Positions 39,792-42,487 of a stretch of DNA of 42,487 nucleotides are shown in pieces (position 1 is the stretch's first letter; every line of letters starts with the position of its first letter). The translations under genes and the position numbers were made by a program. The stretch covers positions 1 through 42,487 of the forward strand of contig JAKPQE010000093.1 in NCBI GenBank assembly GCA_029572955.1. The letters are read 5' to 3'. The notes beneath the pieces were generated by a model, which saw only the letters and a program-made list of their open reading frames with translations, ran no database searches and was not told the origin of the DNA. Source of the DNA: Pseudomonadota bacterium. GTDB lineage: Bacteria; Pseudomonadota; Alphaproteobacteria; Rhizobiales; JAKPQE01.

Positions 39792-41531
39792 ATGACTTAC
39801 CGCGCTCCCGTCGCCGATATCGCATTCACCCTCGAGGAGGTCGTCGGTCTCGGCGCGGCGCGGGAGGCGGGCCATTTCGCCGACCTTTCGGCCGATCTCG
39901 TCGCGGCGATCCTCGAAGAGGCCGGCAAGTTCGCGAGCGAGGAGATCGCGCCGCTGAACCATCCGGGCGACAAGCAAGGGGCAAGGCTCGCCGACGGCAA
40001 GGTGACGCTGCCGGCCGGTTTCGCCGAGACCTATCGGGCCTGGGCCGAGGCCGGCTGGAACGGCCTTGCCGGCCCCGAGGAGTTCGGCGGCCAGGGCCTG
40101 CCGGTGATGCTGCAGGTGGCGACGCACGAGATGTGGAATGCCGCCTCGATGGCTTTCTCGCTCGGCCCGCTGCTGACCATCGGTGCGGTCGAGGCGCTGC
40201 ACAAGCACGCCTCCGACGAGCTCAAGGAACGCTATCTCGAAAAGCTGGTGACCGGCGCCTGGACCGGCACGATGAACCTCACCGAGCCGCAGGCCGGCTC
40301 GGATCTCAACGCGCTCGTCGCCAAGGCCGAGCCGGCGGGTGACGGCACCTACCGGATCTTCGGCACCAAGATCTTCATCACCTATGGCGAGCACGAGATG
40401 ACCGACAACATCGTGCATCTGGTGCTGGCGCGCCTGCCCGACGCGCCGGCCGGCACGCGCGGCATCTCGCTGTTCCTCGTGCCGAAGTTCCTGCCCGACG
40501 GGTCGCGCAACGACGTCGTCTGCGCCGGTATCGAGCACAAGCTCGGCATTCACGGCAGCCCGACCTGCACGATGATCTACGGCGACAAGGGCGGCGCGAT
40601 CGGCTGGCTGATCGGCGAGGAGAATCGCGGCCTCAACTGCATGTTCACGATGATGAACAACGCCCGCCTCGCGGTCGGCATCCAGGGCGTGGCGATCGCC
40701 GAGCGGGCCTTCCAGCAGGCGCTCGGCTATGCCCACGAGCGCCGGCAGGGCCGGGCGCCGGGCGCGGCCGGCCCGAGCATGAGCCCGATCGTCGAGCATG
40801 CCGACGTGCGCCGCAACCTGATGACCATGGCGGCGATGACGGCGGCGGCGCGCGGCATCTGCTACGCCTGCGCCCACGCCATCGACATGGCGCGGGTGAC
40901 GGACGGCGAGGAGGCGAAGTTCTGGCAGGAGCGGGCCAACCTCTTGACCCCGATCGCCAAGGGCTTTTCCACCGACATCGGCGTCGAGGTCGCTTCGCTC
41001 GGCGTGCAGGTGCATGGCGGCATGGGCTTCATCGAGGAGACCGGCGCGGCGCAGCATTATCGCGACGCCCGCATCTCGCCGATCTACGAGGGTACCAACG
41101 GCATCCAGGCGATCGATCTCGTCGCGCGCAAGCTGCCGCAGTCGGGCGGCGAGGCGGTCGCGGCCTATATCGCCTCGCTGCATGACGTGGCGAGCGCGGC
41201 GGAAGCCTCGGAGGATGCCGACATCGCCCGGCTCGGCCGGCGCCTCGAGGCGGCGATCGACGACCTGTCGGCGGCGACCGACCATCTCGCCGGTCCCGGC
41301 GCCGAGGATGCGCTCGCCTCGGCGGCGCCCTATCTGAGGCTCTTCGGCCTTGCCGCCGGCGCCGCCTATCTGGTGCGCGGCGCGCTCGCCGCGCCGGACG
41401 ACCGGCGCCGCCGGCAGACCGCCCGCTTCTTCGTCGACAACCTGCTGCCGGCGACCTCGGCGCTCTGGGTCGCGGTCCTCGACGGCGCCGACGCGGTCGT
41501 CGACGATGGCGGCGTCCTTGCCGGCGCCTGA
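39792..41531 (+). CDS. Acyl-CoA dehydrogenase
   Basis: This is a 579-residue FAD enzyme of the large (about 580-600 residue) acyl-CoA dehydrogenase subgroup. It shows MNLTEPQAGSDLNAL (about residues 158-172) and KIFITYGEHEMTDN for FAD/substrate binding. The C-terminal block beginning GVQVHGGMGFIEETG and running to IYEGTNGIQAIDL carries the catalytic-base Glu (YEGTN). An extra C-terminal helical region distinguishes this group from short-chain enzymes and includes DmdC-like and FadE-like proteins. The chain-length or substrate class cannot be read off. It forms an operon with the crotonase 12 bases downstream. Confidence 0.93.
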   Translation: MTYRAPVADIAFTLEEVVGLGAAREAGHFADLSADLVAAILEEAGKFASEEIAPLNHPGDKQGARLADGKVTLPAGFAETYRAWAEAGWNGLAGPEEFGGQGLPVMLQVATHEMWNAASMAFSLGPLLTIGAVEALHKHASDELKERYLEKLVTGAWTGTMNLTEPQAGSDLNALVAKAEPAGDGTYRIFGTKIFITYGEHEMTDNIVHLVLARLPDAPAGTRGISLFLVPKFLPDGSRNDVVCAGIEHKLGIHGSPTCTMIYGDKGGAIGWLIGEENRGLNCMFTMMNNARLAVGIQGVAIAERAFQQALGYAHERRQGRAPGAAGPSMSPIVEHADVRRNLMTMAAMTAAARGICYACAHAIDMARVTDGEEAKFWQERANLLTPIAKGFSTDIGVEVASLGVQVHGGMGFIEETGAAQHYRDARISPIYEGTNGIQAIDLVARKLPQSGGEAVAAYIASLHDVASAAEASEDADIARLGRRLEAAIDDLSAATDHLAGPGAEDALASAAPYLRLFGLAAGAAYLVRGALAAPDDRRRRQTARFFVDNLLPATSALWVAVLDGADAVVDDGGVLAGA

Positions 41532-41543
41532 GGGAGGGAAGCG

Positions 41544-42296
41544 ATGAGCGAACACGTCGAGATCGTCACCGAAGGCGGCGTGCGCAGCGTGCGCATGACG
41601 CGCGGCGAAAAGAAGAACGCCATCACCGGGGCGATGTACACGGCGATGGCCGAGGCGCTGGAGACCGGCAACGGCGACGCTGCCGTGCGTGCCATTCTCT
41701 TCCTCGGCGTGCCGGGGGCATTCTCGGCCGGCAACGACATCGCCGACTTTCTCGCCATGTCGTCGGGCGGCGAACTCGGCGCACCGATCATCCGCTTCCT
41801 CAAGGCGCTCGCCCGCTCGGAAAAGCCGATGGTCGCCGGCGTCGACGGCCTCGCCATCGGCATCGGCACGACGCTGCTGCTCCATTGCGACCTCGTCTAT
41901 GCCAGCCCCGGCTCGGTGTTCCGCACGCCCTTCGTCGATCTCGGCCTCGTGCCGGAGAACGCCTCGAGCCTCCTCGCGCCGCGGCTGATGGGTCACCAGC
42001 GGGCGTTCGAGCTGCTCTGCCTCGGGGCGCCGTTCACCGCCGACAAGGCGCACGGCGCCGGTTTCGTCAACGAGATCGTCGAGGCCGAGGATCTGGAGGA
42101 AAAGGCGCGGACCATGGCGGCGACGCTCGCCGGCAAGCCGGTCGAGGCGATGGCGATCGCGCGCCGGCTGGTGAAGGGCGCGCCGGACGACGTCCTTGCC
42201 CGCATCGACGAGGAGGCGGTCGCCTTCCGCGAGCGGCTCGCCTCGCCCGAGGCGCGGGCAGCCTTCATGGCGTTCCTCGCCAAGAGCGGCAAGTGA
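41544..42296 (+). CDS. Enoyl-CoA hydratase/isomerase (crotonase family)
   Basis: The 250-residue crotonase-fold protein has the first oxyanion segment FSAGNDIADFLA (about residues 57-68) and the second in AGVDGLAIGIGTTLLLHCDL (93-112). FVDLGLVPENASS follows, with one acidic residue (Glu at LVPEN) at the position of the second catalytic glutamate. The first catalytic glutamate position is not obviously acidic, as in isomerase-type members. It probably acts on enoyl-CoA made by the preceding dehydrogenase. The ATG follows a strong GAGGGAGGGAAG site. Confidence 0.92.
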   Translation: MSEHVEIVTEGGVRSVRMTRGEKKNAITGAMYTAMAEALETGNGDAAVRAILFLGVPGAFSAGNDIADFLAMSSGGELGAPIIRFLKALARSEKPMVAGVDGLAIGIGTTLLLHCDLVYASPGSVFRTPFVDLGLVPENASSLLAPRLMGHQRAFELLCLGAPFTADKAHGAGFVNEIVEAEDLEEKARTMAATLAGKPVEAMAIARRLVKGAPDDVLARIDEEAVAFRERLASPEARAAFMAFLAKSGK

Positions 42297-42324
42297 TCCA
42301 AGGGTCCTCGGCATGACGTGAAAA

Positions 42325-42346
42325 CGGGGCGCCTTTCGGCGCCCCG
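42325..42346. terminator. Hairpin after the crotonase gene
   Basis: CGGGGCGCC (42325-42333) pairs perfectly with GGCGCCCCG (42338-42346) around TTTC, 28 bases past the crotonase stop. The T-run (TTTT) lies on the minus strand, so it is strongest against leftward transcription; on the plus strand it is a hairpin without a U-tract. Confidence 0.7.
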
Positions 42347-42360
42347 CCAGACTGCTGACA

Positions 42361-42387
42361 AACCCCTGGTGTTGGCCGGGGGTTTTT
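42361..42387 (+). terminator. Terminator-like hairpin at the IS left end
   Basis: AACCCC (42361-42366) pairs with GGGGTT (42379-42384), with inner GG-CC pairs, followed by five T (42383-42387). It lies 14 bases before the transposase start and would shield it from read-through transcription, a common IS trait. Confidence 0.6.
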
Positions 42388-42400
42388 GATTCAGTGGGTC

Positions 42401-42487
42401 ATGCTGAAGGAACCTGGACCTGAACAACTGGCGATCGAGATGGTGACGCTCGATCAGCTTGTTCCGCGCGATCACCTGTTGCGCCGG
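42401..42487 (+). CDS. IS transposase, N-terminus (partial, probably IS1182 family)
   Basis: Only 29 codons are inside the window. They read MLKEPGPEQLAIEMVTLDQL followed by VPRDHLLRR. The phrase L-D-x-L-V-P-x-D-H-L-L-R is the conserved N-terminal signature of IS1182-type and related IS5/IS4-like DDE transposases. The catalytic domain is outside the window. Whether the gene is intact cannot be judged. Confidence 0.75.
   Translation, partial: MLKEPGPEQLAIEMVTLDQLVPRDHLLRR

Larger units (their letters stand above)
42350..42487 (+). mobile_element. Insertion sequence, left end (truncated by window)
   Basis: The last ~140 bases contain the start of a transposase gene and an upstream terminator-like hairpin, the usual left-end arrangement of an IS. 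The exact boundary and terminal inverted repeat cannot be fixed because the right end is outside the window. It lies directly downstream of the acyl-CoA dehydrogenase/crotonase operon. Confidence 0.6.

Overview
The window is GC-rich DNA (the coding parts look close to 70% G+C) with strong third-position GC bias. It opens with the 3' end of a 23S rRNA gene followed by 5S rRNA and an initiator tRNA-fMet, the order usual in Alphaproteobacteria. Together with a RpaI/BraI-like LuxI, HupK and a Fur-like ferritin promoter, this suggests a metabolically versatile member of the Hyphomicrobiales (Rhizobiales). The genus cannot be read from the sequence.

Left part (1-12.8 kb). After the rRNA/tRNA end and its terminator lies a degenerate tRNA-fMet-derived repeat split by a palindrome. 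Next come a small exported protein, a FUSC-family membrane protein divergent from a MarR regulator with a shared candidate operator, an OafA-type acyltransferase with a SGNH domain, a patatin-like phospholipase and an SDR. An AT-richer islet holds a Panacea-domain (SocA/DUF4065) antitoxin with a small RelE/ParE-like partner. It is followed by a macro-domain deacetylase, a LuxR/LuxI quorum-sensing pair, a ferritin with a Fur-like site, about 700 bp of gene-free DNA with a diverged tandem duplication, and a GntR/FCD regulator.

Centre (13.27-28.03 kb). Eighteen co-directional genes form what looks like one phenol catabolic operon: a multicomponent phenol hydroxylase (dmpKLMNOP), a ferredoxin, catechol 2,3-dioxygenase, a GlcG/HbpS-like protein, and the lower meta pathway (dmpC, E, F, G, H, D). 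Three accessory genes follow: a membrane-anchored ABM-domain protein, a HCCA-isomerase-like protein and a GST. The operon ends at a strong terminator. Phenol would be converted to catechol, ring-opened to 2-hydroxymuconic semialdehyde, and taken to pyruvate and acetyl-CoA. No 4-oxalocrotonate tautomerase gene is present. The adjacent regulator is of GntR type rather than the sigma54-dependent DmpR type. Several longer intercistronic gaps contain GC-rich hairpins.

Right part (28.1-42.5 kb). On the minus strand a four-gene operon encodes a 2-oxoacid (probably 2-oxoglutarate) oxidoreductase KorAB with two flavoproteins, one of them an iron-sulfur GltD/NfnB-like protein. A perfect TTGAC-N4-GTCAA site of the FNR/FixK/CRP type lies upstream. 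Next to it is a hydrogenase-maturation trio, hypC-hupK-hypF, without structural genes. Then follow a YafK-like L,D-transpeptidase, the tRNA-modification enzyme Sua5/TsaC, an acyl-CoA dehydrogenase and an enoyl-CoA hydratase. The window ends inside the first codons of an IS transposase gene.
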